NCBI GenBank assembly: GCA_963800255.1
Contig: CAWDAK010000011.1
Coordinates: 186,001-250,000 of the forward strand
DNA: 64,000 nucleotides
DNA from: DATFVA01 sp963800255
Lineage (GTDB): Bacteria; Bacteroidota; Ignavibacteria; Ignavibacteriales; Ignavibacteriaceae
Direction: 5' to 3'
Each line of letters begins with the position of its first letter. The first letter of the stretch is position 1. The notes under the pieces are model-generated. The model ran no database searches, was not told where the DNA came from, and saw only the letters and a list, made by a program, of their open reading frames with translations. The translations under genes were made by a program, and so were the position numbers. Shown here piece after piece: positions 49,122-59,983 of this stretch.

Positions 49122-51302
49122 TTAGAAATAATATAGATATTTGATCTTCGCTACGCCTGCTCTTTCTACAGTATGCATCCTGTGGGGAAGCAGATTACCT
49201 GCCCTATCAAACTGATCGCTCCGATCCCTTTCCTCGTTGAAGGCAAAGAAGATCCACGACTTCGGTGAGAAATTGTATGAGAAAAGGAATCCCGCAATAA
49301 CATGATCAAGCCTGTCTACAGATTTAATGAATACATTATCCACATATACCCTTACGTTTAAATTATTTACCGGGGTTAATGAGAAGTAAGGGCGTGCGTT
49401 ATAGGTTATATCTTCTACGTGTCCTTCAGGATTCCCTTCAACATACATATCGTACGAAGTTCCGATATCGAGAATGTCAGCCGCTTTCCAGTTGATGTAA
49501 ATGCCTGCCCAGGAATACGGGGCAAGATATTCACGGGAGAAATTATAGGTCTTCTCATATCCTCCGTATAAATTTCCGCTCCATTTGGGATTCAAGTTGT
49601 ACCAGGAACTTAGCGAAGCTGAGTAAGTAGGATACTCAAGACCTTCATCTTTTGCTTTTCCATACTGAGCATTTATTTCATATCCCCAATTATCTCTCAG
49701 CTGCATATTAAAACCCAGCAGCGCCTGATAGTCTGTGAAATTATCAGCTTTTTCGTAATTAAAATACGGTCCGGCGTAAATCAGAATCTGGCGTATGTAG
49801 CCGGTTTCAAAATTATAAATTGGGCCGGTAATAGCAGTAAACTCACCTGTGCCAGTCCAGGGCACATAACCTACTTCGCTGATGTCGAACTTCTCACCTA
49901 TATACCTGCTTCGTGCAAATGTAAGCCAGTCATCCGTCATACTTGTAAAGCCGGTAGAAAATGCAAAATCACCATCGGAATTTTTTATTGATCTGGCAAT
50001 CTGATATGATAATTGCCATTCCGACTGCCTGAACGCACCGTCGATATCTATAACACCGTAGGTATTATCTTTGGTCTGCTTACCAACAAAAAGCACCCCG
50101 GCCTGGGAGTTTCCGAATATTTGTTTCTTCAATCTCACTGAACCAAAATATGCCTGGTTTTCTGTCAGATGCTCACCATCGTCAGTATAATTTTCCCCGC
50201 CGGTCATCGCAACAAAACCTCCGTATTCCCAGTCATCTATTCTTCCGAAAGCCTTTGCCCCGGCATAAAGGGGGACCTCAGAACCGTCAGGCAGTTTTTT
50301 TCCTATCCTGCGTGAATAAAACAATTCAAGGGGTCTATAAAATCCTGTATTCGACTGCCTTCCCGAAGCCATAAATATTTCATTTCCTTCAGTAAAGAAG
50401 GGCCTTCTTTCAGAGAAATAGGATTCGTACCTTGATATGTTGAATGAATAGGGATCGGCCTCTATCTGGGCAAAATCGGGATTAGCAGTAAGTTGAAATT
50501 TTAATTTGGGAGAAGGATTATAAAGCAGGTCAAGACCTATTTTACCTTCGACATCATACTTATTATTTTCCGTCAACTTTGCTTTTGAGATACCGACAGG
50601 ATATACTTCAAGGTTTACGCCCTGCACAGACGGTCTGAAGTTTTCAAATACAAGTTTCCCGAATTTAGAAATCCTCTGACCCTCATTCTGTTCATAACTG
50701 CACCAGTATAAATCCTCAGCCTGTTTTGGTATCCACCTGTCAAAATCCAGTCCCCACGAATTTGCTTTATCATCATACTGAAACGATTTATAGGGAATTT
50801 TCATTTCTACAACATAACCCCAGTCATATACTTTCGAATCAGCAAACCATATCCCATCCCAGCTGTAGTCCCTGTTGCGGGCATCATCCAACAGGCGGCA
50901 GTCGGCCTGGACCCCCGAGGCCGAAACGGCAAATTTATATGCGGTCTTTTCATCATTAAAAGAATCAAGCATAATGGAAACCACATCTCCGTCAAAGTTA
51001 TCGATTGACCCGGTACTGGCCTGTATATCGTTCCTGCTGTCATAACAAACCATAAGACAGTAGAGGGCATCCTGTGTGGTAAGGACTTTCGCTGTGGTTC
51101 TGCGGGAAGGCTGCTGACCAAAGTAGGGCTGAAGCTGAAAGAAGTCGCTTACAGAGTCAACTTTACTCCACTCATCATCTATAATACCGTCAATTTTTAT
51201 CCCGGTATTCATCTCTTTTAATAGAAAGATTTTATTCTGATTCTTGCTTGATGCAGCAAATAATAAAGTTGAAAACAGTGTAAGAAGTAATAGTTTTTTC
51301 AT
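49122..51302 (-). CDS. DUF5916 outer-membrane protein with CBM9-like domain
   Basis: A 726-residue exported protein. A signal peptide (LLLLTLFSTLLFAASS) is followed by a carbohydrate-binding family 9-like domain (GIKIDGIIDDEWSKV, YCLMVCYDSRNDIQAS, FDGDVVSIMLDSFND). The family-typical FNISRYESYFSERRPFFTEGNEIF segment comes next. The C-terminal half is rich in alternating aromatic strands, as in a beta-barrel, and ends in KYLYYF with a terminal aromatic suited to outer-membrane insertion. Such proteins are widespread in Bacteroidota; their transported substrate is unknown. An AGGTTG site lies before the start. Confidence 0.85.
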   Translation of the reverse strand: MKKLLLLTLFSTLLFAASSKNQNKIFLLKEMNTGIKIDGIIDDEWSKVDSVSDFFQLQPYFGQQPSRRTTAKVLTTQDALYCLMVCYDSRNDIQASTGSIDNFDGDVVSIMLDSFNDEKTAYKFAVSASGVQADCRLLDDARNRDYSWDGIWFADSKVYDWGYVVEMKIPYKSFQYDDKANSWGLDFDRWIPKQAEDLYWCSYEQNEGQRISKFGKLVFENFRPSVQGVNLEVYPVGISKAKLTENNKYDVEGKIGLDLLYNPSPKLKFQLTANPDFAQIEADPYSFNISRYESYFSERRPFFTEGNEIFMASGRQSNTGFYRPLELFYSRRIGKKLPDGSEVPLYAGAKAFGRIDDWEYGGFVAMTGGENYTDDGEHLTENQAYFGSVRLKKQIFGNSQAGVLFVGKQTKDNTYGVIDIDGAFRQSEWQLSYQIARSIKNSDGDFAFSTGFTSMTDDWLTFARSRYIGEKFDISEVGYVPWTGTGEFTAITGPIYNFETGYIRQILIYAGPYFNYEKADNFTDYQALLGFNMQLRDNWGYEINAQYGKAKDEGLEYPTYSASLSSWYNLNPKWSGNLYGGYEKTYNFSREYLAPYSWAGIYINWKAADILDIGTSYDMYVEGNPEGHVEDITYNARPYFSLTPVNNLNVRVYVDNVFIKSVDRLDHVIAGFLFSYNFSPKSWIFFAFNEERDRSDQFDRAGNLLPHRMHTVERAGVAKIKYLYYF

Positions 51303-51506
51303 ATGTTCAACCTGGTTTAAGTATTTCCTTTTGCCCTTTTAGACTGCAAAGAAACAGAAATGTTACTCATATTTCGTGAGGTTTGTATGAACGGCATTTT
51401 CAGATTATGAACGGTATAAGGGAATAAAAAAACGGATATGCCGGTGCGATGCACCTAATACGGAGAATACAGGGGGTGTTTCGGGAGGATGTGAACCTAT
51501 TAACGT

Positions 51507-51866
51507 TAGGCCGCTATGAGGCTAATGCCAAGCTATATGTAGTCGAGATGCGGCTATTGCTACTGACATATCGCCGCGATGCGGCTTAATACCAACCTAT
51601 CTGTAGTGGCGATGAGGCTATTGCCTACTGTTATGTAGCGATGGGGCTAATGCTTACCGATATACTGCTAATGCCTACCGATATGTAATCGCGAAGCGGC
51701 TATTGCTTACCGATATATCGCCGCTATGCGGCTAATGCCAACCTATATGTAGTCGACGATGCGGCTATTGCTACGGACATATCGCCCCTATGCGGCTTAA
51801 TACCTACTGATATACAGTAGCGATGGGGCTAATGCCTACCGATAGGTAGCCGTGAAAGGCTAATAT
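51507..51866. repeat. About twelve degenerate ~30-35-bp palindromic repeats in a higher-order array
   Basis: This fills the ~600-bp gap between the DUF5916 gene and the GH38 gene. Each unit has a core like CGATGCGGCTAATGCCTACC followed by GATATGTAG or GATATATCG. About twelve copies are recognisable, with GCCGC/GCGGC palindromic junctions. A block of about 95 bp near 51510-51605 is nearly repeated at 51719-51815, so the array also has a period of about 210 bp. No constant-length unique spacers are present, so it is not a CRISPR array. The flanks 51303-51506 show nothing else. Confidence 0.8.
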
Positions 51867-51905
51867 CAGACAGCCGATTGTTTGCTGTAATACTGTGAAG
51901 AAAAG

Positions 51906-54900
51906 TTATTTGAAGTATGCCTTCACCGTGATTACAGAATTTCGCGGTGTGGTTACTTTTAACTTCTTTCCTTCGAATTTTAATGATTCACCATCTTCTT
52001 CTATAAAGTTGGATTTAACTACTTTTACGGGAGCTTCAGGAAATTCAACCTCAGCTTCGGTGTCTTTGCCCTCACTTTCATACCACTGGAATATGTAAGC
52101 GTTCTCATCTTCCGCCTTCTTAAATGTAGTAAGGATCAGGTTGGGAGCATTCATTTTTACAAAGGAATATTCAGCAGGAAGCGAGCTGCTTTGTGAACGT
52201 CGGTTAAAAACGGAATAAGACCGTAATTAAATTCATACCCTCTGTTCACCGTATTTCCATCCCGCCAGCTGCCTTTATGCGGGTACAATGAATACTCTAT
52301 CTGATGTTCTCCCCTGTCGGCTGTGGGGTCCGGCCAGTTGGGAGAACGCAGCAGCGATAGCCGCATTATATTATCTTTAACATCATAGCCGTATTTGGAA
52401 TTGTTAAGCAGACTAACGCCGTAGCCGTTATTCGAAACATCAGCCCAGCGGATTGCAGAGACTTCAAATCTTGCTTTATTCCAGGGAGTATTTCTTTGAG
52501 TTGACCGCTGTATATATCCATAAGGTATTTCATAAGTTGCTTCGGTGTCCTGAACCGCGAGCGGGAACTCAACTTTCAGCATGGTTTTTTCCTCCCACCA
52601 GTCGGCATCCGTAAGGAAATCTATCCTGTCGATTCCTTTATATAAGATTATATCCTGTCTGAAAAAAGACGACGGGAAAGTTGGGAGTAGGAAAGTCTTT
52701 TACCACTCCCGGTTGCAGATAATCATGGTAAACACTTAATACGGTCCTAACAGGACCCTCCTCTTTTAGTTCAATTTTTTTCAAAGTCATAGGATACTCA
52801 ACACCTGTCCAGCCTATATTCCAGGCATCCCAGGCAGTCGGTTTATCTTCCAGAAGCTGAAGCCTGTTTCCTTCACCGGCCAGTACTTCTCTTCCGTTTT
52901 TCTTATCATAGATGCTCTTGATCCATCCGCTATCGGGATCAACGGTTATCCTGAAATACTCATTCTCGATGGTATTCCCTGAAGAAAGTCTATTGCCTGA
53001 TAAATCAGGATTCATTTTTTCCTTAAGGTAATAAACCTTATACCCGTATGACGGAACTCCTTCAGCCACAAAAAGGATTTTATTTTTATATGTGTCTTCC
53101 CTGATCAGTTGATAAGGAACTTCCTTCCTATCTTTGTCATAAACAGCATAAGATGTCAGGTCACCCTCAGGCAGTTCAAACGTAACAACATCTTTACGTT
53201 CCCAGGAAAGCGGGTTAAAAACAATAAGCGGTTTACCCTCCTTAACGAAGGAAGTATTTATGTTACCAGTGATATTTTTCAAAGCTTCGTTTGAGTTAAA
53301 ATCCGCAATTTCAAGCGAATGCTTATAAGTTTTCATTGCGTCTATATAAATTTCTCTTATGCCGGAACCAGGCAGCAGATCGTGGAACTGGTTGAGCATT
53401 ACACCCTGCCAGGCCTCTTCAAGATTATTGCTTCTATAAGGACCCTTGTACAACAGACTAGAAAGCGAAGATAGTTTTTCGGCGTTCGTCAGTTTTATTT
53501 CACTCAGACGGTTATACTTTTTCATATTTGCCTGGGTGGTATAAGTACCGCGGTGATATTCAAGATACAGCTCATCGTTCCAGACGGGTACATCAGAAAG
53601 ATCCTGCTTCTTAAGCCAGTCGAGGTATTCCTTTGTAGTTCCATAGACGACATTGGGATAGATATCGAGTGTTCTCAGATGCTGTATCCTGTCGATCATT
53701 TCGATTGAGGGTCCGCCGCCGTGATCACCTACACCGAAGAGAACGAGCATATTAGTAAAGCCGGTATTTGCTTCAAACTGTCTCAGCCAGTCAACCAGTC
53801 CGTAGGCCTGGGTAATGGTATTAACATAATCGAAAGGAAAATAAGAAAGGATTTTAGAACCGTCGGGAGACTCCCACCAGAATACGCGGTAAGGAAAAAC
53901 GTTTGTATCATTCCACCCTATCTTCTGGGTAACGAAGGCATCTATGCCGGAATTCTGATAGAACATAGGCATATTCCAGTTATATCCAAATGAATCGGGA
54001 TTCCAGCCGATATGTATATCTGCTCCGAGCTCTTTCTTAAAATATTTTTTGGCATAAAGGATCTGCCTCATCCAGGATGGACCGTCTATAAGATTACAAT
54101 CGGGTTCAATCCACATTCCTCCTATTGCCTCCCACCGCCCTGCAGCCATTTTCTGTTTTATCCCGCTGAAAACATCAGGGTAATAATCTTCCATCCATTT
54201 GTAATACTGCGCGGCACTCTGGGTATAAGTAAAGTCCGGTCTTTTGATCCATCATATGAAAGACGGAGCTGAAGGTATTTTTGCATACGGCAATTGTTTC
54301 CTTTTCCCTCCAGAGCCATGCAGCATCTATATGTGCGTTCGAATCGAAAAACAGGGTAAACTTTTTAGCGTAATCCTTCACGGGCTGAAGCTGAGAACGG
54401 ACATTATCCATCGAAGTTTTGAAGGCAGGGATATCGCCTTTTCCAAGTGATTCAATATCAACTTCGGCAGCCAGCTTTTGAAGAAGTTCGTTCAGACGCG
54501 TTTTCTCTTCCTTATCCTGCTTAGATTTATCTATCCCCGGCTCTGTTTTTACACGCGCGTTGGTCTGGTAAGTATCAAAGCTCAACAGCTTTTCTCCCAC
54601 CTTCATACTTAAGGAAAAATCAAGAATCGACTGCCGCAGATCCTTCGTGCCGGCCATATCAATCCTTGCACGAATAAGACGAAGAGGTCCACCCGTATTA
54701 ATTGCTTTAATCGCAATAAGAAACTTATCACCAGGTTTTGCATTTTCGGTTAAGGTGAATTCACCGTCCCATGGAAAGTATCCTTTATTCTCTCCGTTTA
54801 CATAAAAGTAGCCGTAATCGTCAACTGTAACCAGGAAGGTTATCTTCCCTTCAACAGGCTTTCCAAGGATTGTTTCAGGAAGGATTATCTCCTTTCTAAG

Positions 54901-55152
54901 CCAGCAGGAATCCTCATAGTTTTTTTCCTCTACCCTCAGGATGTTCCATCCGGAGTCATCAAAATCAGCGGAGGTTGGATCACCTTCGATAGGTTTAGCA
55001 AGGTCAGGACTAATCCTCCAGTTATTGAAACTGTTCGCGGTCAGAGAATCGAGAGCGTCTGATAATTTATCTACGTTTGTCTGTGCCATGTTCAGACCTG
55101 AAAATATTATGAAAAAGAAAAAGGCTGCTGCTTTAAAGGATAATTTATTCAT
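51906..55152 (-). CDS. Exported family 38 alpha-mannosidase (three frameshifts)
   Basis: A glycoside hydrolase of about 1,080 residues after correction. A signal peptide (FKAAAFFFFIIFSGLNMAQ) and a galactose-binding-like sandwich domain (YFYVNGENKGYFPWDG) precede the GH38 catalytic domain. The zinc/active site is SNAHIDAAWLWRE, with WIEPDCNLIDGPSW and the nucleophile region GWNPDSFGYNWNMP. The helical and C-terminal beta domains follow. Three one-base errors split it: an extra A at 54242-54245, an extra base at 52674-52676 and a missing base at 52190-52192. Restoring each gives continuous sense (e.g. NFPSSFFRQDIILYKGIDRI). Likely substrate: alpha-mannosides in the periplasm or outside. Confidence 0.9.
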
Positions 55153-55200
55153 TTTTTATAATCGGAATTTTTTTATAAAAGAGTATTTAAGATAAGACAT

Positions 55201-56204
55201 TTACGTAGTTTTACCTGATTTATAATTGTTTAATATCTCCAGTATATACTGCCCTCTCGCAATATCAGAATGATATTTCCGGGAATGCTCTTCTGCATTT
55301 TGGGCTATTTTTTCCCGCAGGGATTCATTCCTTAAGATAGTAGTCACAAAGTTCAACAAGATCAGATAGGTCATCTTTGCAAAAAACAATATCCTTATTA
55401 TGCACAAAATTATTGAGGTATTTTGATTTTGGGTCTTACACTTATCATAAATCTCCCAAGAGCCGGAACCTCCCAATAGCGGAAAGTATCCCACCCTACG
55501 CCGGGACAGCTTATCACTATCTTACAGGCTGCAATTTCCTGCAAATAATATTTCCCCTTTCGTTTATATTTTCTAAAGGTCTGGTTTCGTGATGTACCAT
55601 TTTCCCTGCAATCAAACTTATCCTCGAGAAGTTCTAAAGCGGCTGTGCGTATAGGATTGGATTCAACCGCCCAAAATGATACCCTATATTTGAATTCCCC
55701 AGGTAATTTTTCGGGCAGATAATCGTAATTAAAAGACATAGGTAATGGAAAAACATTCTTACCCAGGTCTTTATCTTCAAGGTATTCACGCTTAAAGATA
55801 ATATCAAATTCCCTTTTCTGGATTGCTTGTTGATAGAGTTCGAAAGAATTAAGTCTTATAAAGTCCCCGCCTATCTGCGCAAAATCCCCACCGTCCAAAA
55901 AAACCACGGGGATTTCAGCAGGAATAGAATCCACCACGTCTAAATAATTTTCAAGACATTCAGGCTTAGCTGCTCCTACAAATACAAAATCATATTCTTT
56001 TTTTTGCAGCAGGGCTTTTAGTGATCCGGATAAACTGCCTTTAACATATCCATTAATCCTGGGATACTTTCTTCGGTTGAAATGGTAATATGAATTCCAG
56101 GGATACTCAATAACATTTTCCGCTCCCAATATTTTAGCAATTCCACTATATGTTAAATCCTGGATGCCGTCCGATTCTTTTGTATTTATGAATAATATTT
56201 TCAA
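55201..56204 (-). CDS. CgeB-like glycosyltransferase family protein (two frameshifts)
   Basis: About 334 residues after correction. The N-terminus MKILFINTKESDGIQD and the middle part (VVFLDGGDF, CKIVISCPGVGWDTFRYWEVPALG) resemble the CgeB/GT1-like group, whose C-terminal region has the pattern RYWEVPALG...V...DL.ELCDYYL. The frame breaks twice. Removing one base near 55414-55418 gives KIPNNFVHNKDIVFCKDDLSDLVEL, and removing one G at 55330-55331 gives YYLKNESLREKIAQNAEEH to the end. It lies 48 bp downstream (minus strand: upstream) of the GH38 gene. Acceptor and donor unknown. Confidence 0.75.
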
Positions 56205-56437
56205 TCAGATATTTAAGTTATGAGCAAAAATTGAATTTTAATTTAAATTAAATTTTGTGAATAATGAACCCGACTCTCATAGTCTTTTCGTCTTTCCTCA
56301 GATACCGCTGTTGAAACGGAAGTTGGACTGCTTTAAGGGAAAGTGGATCTACTGCGACGTCGAAGCGAACCCAAGAGCAAAGAAGTAAAACATTTTAATT
56401 ACTAAGACTTACTACCTTTGAGATTTTTCGTATCAAT

Positions 56438-57400
56438 TTAATTTTTTCTAAGTTGATCGAGAAGCACTGCTAAAAGAATTACCACACCTACAATAACCTG
56501 CTGGACGTAGCTGCCGACGTTCAGAAGATTTAATCCGTTCCGTAGAACAGCGATTAACATAGCACCAAGGAATGTACCGATGATTGTGCCTCTTCCGCCG
56601 AAGAGACTTGTTCCGCCAACAACCACTGCGGCAATTACATCAAGCTCATACATTAATCCCGCGTTCGGTTGTCCTGAATTTATCCTTGAAGCCAGAAGTA
56701 TACCTGCCAGTGCTGACAAAACTCCCGAGATAACATACACAGCAATAAGTATCCTGTTGGTTTTAATTCCCGCCAGTCGGGCGGCTTCAACATTCCCACC
56801 TACGGCATAGACATACCTGCCGAACCTTGTTCTTGTTAAAACGATATGAGAGATAATAAAAACAATAACCATAATAATAGTAGGAACTGGAACCCCGATA
56901 ATCCTTCCTCCTCCGAGGTATGCAAAAACATCCGGCAGTTCCCAGATCGGTCTGCCTTCGGTATACACAAAAGAAGCTCCCCGCCATATCGTCATTAAGG
57001 CAAGTGTAACTATGAAGGGGGTTATTTTAAACCTGGTTACAAATACTCCTGCAATGTACCCGGAGAAAATGCCGAATAGCAGTCCTGCCAGAATACCGAG
57101 GGTAAGACTAGCGTATACCGGAAGGTCAATCTTAATAACGCTTGTAGCAAGTATACCTGCGAAGGCAACCAGTGAGCCGACAGATAAATCGATTCCCGCA
57201 GTAAGAATTACGAACGTCATCCCTGCCGCTATTATAGCTGTAATAGATGCCTGCAGAGAAATATTCAGAAGGTTATCAGTTGTAAAGAAATACTGCGAAA
57301 GCTGCGAGAACAATATAATCTCAGCAATTAGGGCTAGTCCTATGCTGAATTCACTGATTATTTCAACAAGTTTTGCTTTCCTGATTTCAGTCAGCATCAA
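56438..57400 (-). CDS. Ribose-type sugar ABC transporter permease
   Basis: A 320-residue RbsC/BPD_transp_2-family permease with 8-10 membrane helices. Conserved blocks include TAGIDLSVGSLVAFAGI and, near the C-terminus, VVVGGTSLFGGRGTIIGTFLGAMLIAVLRNGLNLL, the coupling region for the ATPase. It is the last gene of a three-gene operon, starting in an ATGA overlap with the ATPase gene. Together they import a pentose, hexose or related compound. Confidence 0.93.
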   Translation of the reverse strand: MMLTEIRKAKLVEIISEFSIGLALIAEIILFSQLSQYFFTTDNLLNISLQASITAIIAAGMTFVILTAGIDLSVGSLVAFAGILATSVIKIDLPVYASLTLGILAGLLFGIFSGYIAGVFVTRFKITPFIVTLALMTIWRGASFVYTEGRPIWELPDVFAYLGGGRIIGVPVPTIIMVIVFIISHIVLTRTRFGRYVYAVGGNVEAARLAGIKTNRILIAVYVISGVLSALAGILLASRINSGQPNAGLMYELDVIAAVVVGGTSLFGGRGTIIGTFLGAMLIAVLRNGLNLLNVGSYVQQVIVGVVILLAVLLDQLRKN

Positions 57401-58890
57401 TTTACCTTTGAAGAAAATTCGGTTGCCAGGTCAAGAATCTTTTCCTGGGTGACTTCATTGCGGGAAAGTATTCCTTTTATTCTCCCCTCACACATCACCA
57501 TTACCCTGTCAGAGATCCCCATTAGCTCGGGCAGCTCAGATGAAATGACTATAATTCCCCTGCCCTCTTCTGCTAGTTTATTTATCAGATTATATATTTC
57601 AAACTTTACACCAACATCAATTCCGGAAGTAGGTTCATCAAAAATAAGGATATCGGAATTAGTCTCCAGCCAGCGTGCAAGCACCACCTTCTGGCGGTTG
57701 CCGCCGCTTAACGACTCAACGCTCGTCTCAATAGAAGGGGCTTTAATCTTCAGTTGATCGAACTGTTTCTGCACCTCCACAATTTCCTTTTGCCTGTCAA
57801 TAAAAAAAGTGCCTTTCATATTACCCAGACTCGAAACTGAAATGTTTTCGCGGATGCTTAGATTCATAAACAAACCAAGCAGGTTCCTGTCTTCTGTCAG
57901 CAGAGCCAGTCCTTTTTCAATAGCATCACGCGGTGATTTAATTTCAGCTTCCCTGCCGCCTATTAAAATTCTACCTGATGTTTTTTTATCAGCACCGAAT
58001 ACGGCACGAACAAGCTCGCTCCTGCCTGCCCCTACCAGACCTGAAATACCCAGGATCTCACCTCTTCTTAATGAAAATGAAACTTCATTTATCTTATCGG
58101 AACTCAAGTTTTCAACCCGCAAAATCTCTTCACCCTGCACTGCTGTGGTTACCGGATATTCATCCGCAAGGTCACGTCCCACCATTAGCCGGATGAGATA
58201 ATTCTTATCAACATCTTTCATATCAGCCGAATGAATAAATTTACCATCGCGGAGAACAGTTACCCTGCTGCCTATATCAAAGATTTCCTCAAGCCTGTGG
58301 GATATATAAATTATTCCCACACCCTGTTCTTTAAGCCGGTTTATTACCCCGAAAAGATTTTTTATTTCTTTGCTCGTTAACGGTGCAGTAGGTTCATCCA
58401 TAGCAAGGATCTTCACATTGCCTACTATTGCTTTGGCTATCTCAACCATCTGGCGGCCGGCAGTACTTAACCGGTAAACGGGGGTGCTAACGTTAATCTC
58501 CTCCCCTAGTTGTGCCAGCACCTCTTCAGCCTTCATATTCATTGCCTTCTCATCAAGGAATAATGAATCACTTATCTCTCTGCCAAGAAAAATATTTGAG
58601 GCGGCTGACAGCTCCGGCACTAGTTTGAAGTCCTGGTAGATTATACTGATGCCAAGCGACCGGGATTCAGAAGGAGAGCCGTATTCAGCAGGTGATCCAT
58701 TTATTATTATTTCCCCGCTGTCTTTTTTAACTGCGCCGGATAAGACTTTCATTAAAGTGGATTTGCCCGCACCATTTTCTCCTACCAGGCAGTGAACTTC
58801 CCCCTGTTTCAGATCAATTGAAACTTTATCCAGAGCTGTTACACCGGGATATCTTTTAACTATATCCCGCATTTCAAGCAGGTTAATCAT
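57397..58890 (-). CDS. Ribose-type sugar ABC transporter ATPase (two ABC domains)
   Basis: A 497-residue RbsA/MglA-type protein with two fused ATPase domains. The first has Walker A GENGAGKST, a signature region LSTAGRQMVEIAKA and Walker B ILAMDEPTAPL. The second has a degenerate P-loop, GLVGAGRSE, as usual for this family, then LSGGNRQKVVLARWL and ILIFDEPTSGIDVG. It overlaps its neighbours by 4 bp on each side (ATGA), so translation of the operon is coupled. Confidence 0.94.
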   Translation of the reverse strand: MINLLEMRDIVKRYPGVTALDKVSIDLKQGEVHCLVGENGAGKSTLMKVLSGAVKKDSGEIIINGSPAEYGSPSESRSLGISIIYQDFKLVPELSAASNIFLGREISDSLFLDEKAMNMKAEEVLAQLGEEINVSTPVYRLSTAGRQMVEIAKAIVGNVKILAMDEPTAPLTSKEIKNLFGVINRLKEQGVGIIYISHRLEEIFDIGSRVTVLRDGKFIHSADMKDVDKNYLIRLMVGRDLADEYPVTTAVQGEEILRVENLSSDKINEVSFSLRRGEILGISGLVGAGRSELVRAVFGADKKTSGRILIGGREAEIKSPRDAIEKGLALLTEDRNLLGLFMNLSIRENISVSSLGNMKGTFFIDRQKEIVEVQKQFDQLKIKAPSIETSVESLSGGNRQKVVLARWLETNSDILIFDEPTSGIDVGVKFEIYNLINKLAEEGRGIIVISSELPELMGISDRVMVMCEGRIKGILSRNEVTQEKILDLATEFSSKVN

Positions 58891-59822
58891 TGGGGAGTTT
58901 CTTGACTCTGCAGAGATTCTTTATCAACTATTCCTACTTCCACCGGGACGTTTTTAGGAACCATTTTATCATTAAAGAAATCATTTATTATGTCAATTGT
59001 TTTAACACCGATTTTTTTCGGATATTGAACAACATCCGCCTTAAGCGGGGAACCTTTAAGTATAGCATCCGCCGCAGGGGGGGTAGCATCATATCCAATA
59101 ATGTAAATCCCTTTTCTGTTAAACTGATTTACCGCATCCAGAGCACCCAGGGCAGTATCATCATTTATTCCAAATATACCGTCTAACTGCGGATTAGCCT
59201 GAAGAACATCTGCCGTAACCTGCAGCGACCTGTCGCGTACTCCCTGTCCGTTCACATCAGCCACAACTTTTATATCGGGATACTTTACAATAGCCTCCCT
59301 GAACCCGGCAACCCTGTCTAGTACCGAAGATATGGCGGGCTGATTAATTATTGCCACCTTACCTTTCCCGTTTAACAACTTTGCAAGGTACTCACCCGCA
59401 AGCCTTCCGCCCTGTACATTATCCGATGCAATATGCGATACAACCTTTCCTGCTTCAGCCGAGATATCAGCAGTGAATACGGGAATACCGGCTTTGTTAG
59501 CCTCAGTAATACCGGAACCTATTCCTCTTGAATCCACAGGGGAAACAATAATTGCATCAACTTTACGGGAGATAAAATCCTCAATCTGTGAAATCTGCTT
59601 ACCCAGGTCCCAGTCGGCAGATGTGATTATTAAGTTGTAACCATATTTGTCAGCCTCTTTCTTAAGTCCTTCCTCAAGGTCACGGTAGAAAATATGTCCC
59701 CGCGTTAACAGACTTACGCCTATTGTTCTGGTAGTTTTAGAAGGACTATTATTATTTCCATTGCAAGATATAATAGATAAAGAAAACAGAACGGCTAGAA
59801 AAAAGGAAAGTAATTTGTGCAT
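58887..59822 (-). CDS. Sugar ABC transporter substrate-binding lipoprotein
   Basis: A 311-residue RbsB-like periplasmic binding protein. The lipobox SIISC places the lipidated Cys at residue 20. The body shows the family pattern: GVSLLTRGHIFYRDLEEGLKKEADKYGY, DAIIVSPVDSRGIG, HIASDNVQGGRLAGEYL, DGIFGINDDTALGALDAV and IIGYDATPPAADAIL. It is the first gene of the ABC operon; the 161 bp upstream, shared with divergent GH63, should hold its promoter. The specific ligand is not predictable from these motifs. Confidence 0.92.
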   Translation of the reverse strand: MHKLLSFFLAVLFSLSIISCNGNNNSPSKTTRTIGVSLLTRGHIFYRDLEEGLKKEADKYGYNLIITSADWDLGKQISQIEDFISRKVDAIIVSPVDSRGIGSGITEANKAGIPVFTADISAEAGKVVSHIASDNVQGGRLAGEYLAKLLNGKGKVAIINQPAISSVLDRVAGFREAIVKYPDIKVVADVNGQGVRDRSLQVTADVLQANPQLDGIFGINDDTALGALDAVNQFNRKGIYIIGYDATPPAADAILKGSPLKADVVQYPKKIGVKTIDIINDFFNDKMVPKNVPVEVGIVDKESLQSQETPQ

Positions 59823-59983
59823 AATTCACCAGCAGGATTATTGATTATATATAATTTTGAAGATATGGTTTCTATCTGTGTAGTTGCTAAAAAACATTGT
59901 ATTAAATGTAATTAAATCTCTAATTTAAAATAAACGTCTTCTATTATAATTTATAAAAGTATTACACACAGGTTATCCGCTTA

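Noticed and set aside
51507..51866. CRISPR array
   Set aside because: Units are degenerate and directly abutting, without constant repeats separated by unique spacers of fixed length, and no cas genes are nearby.
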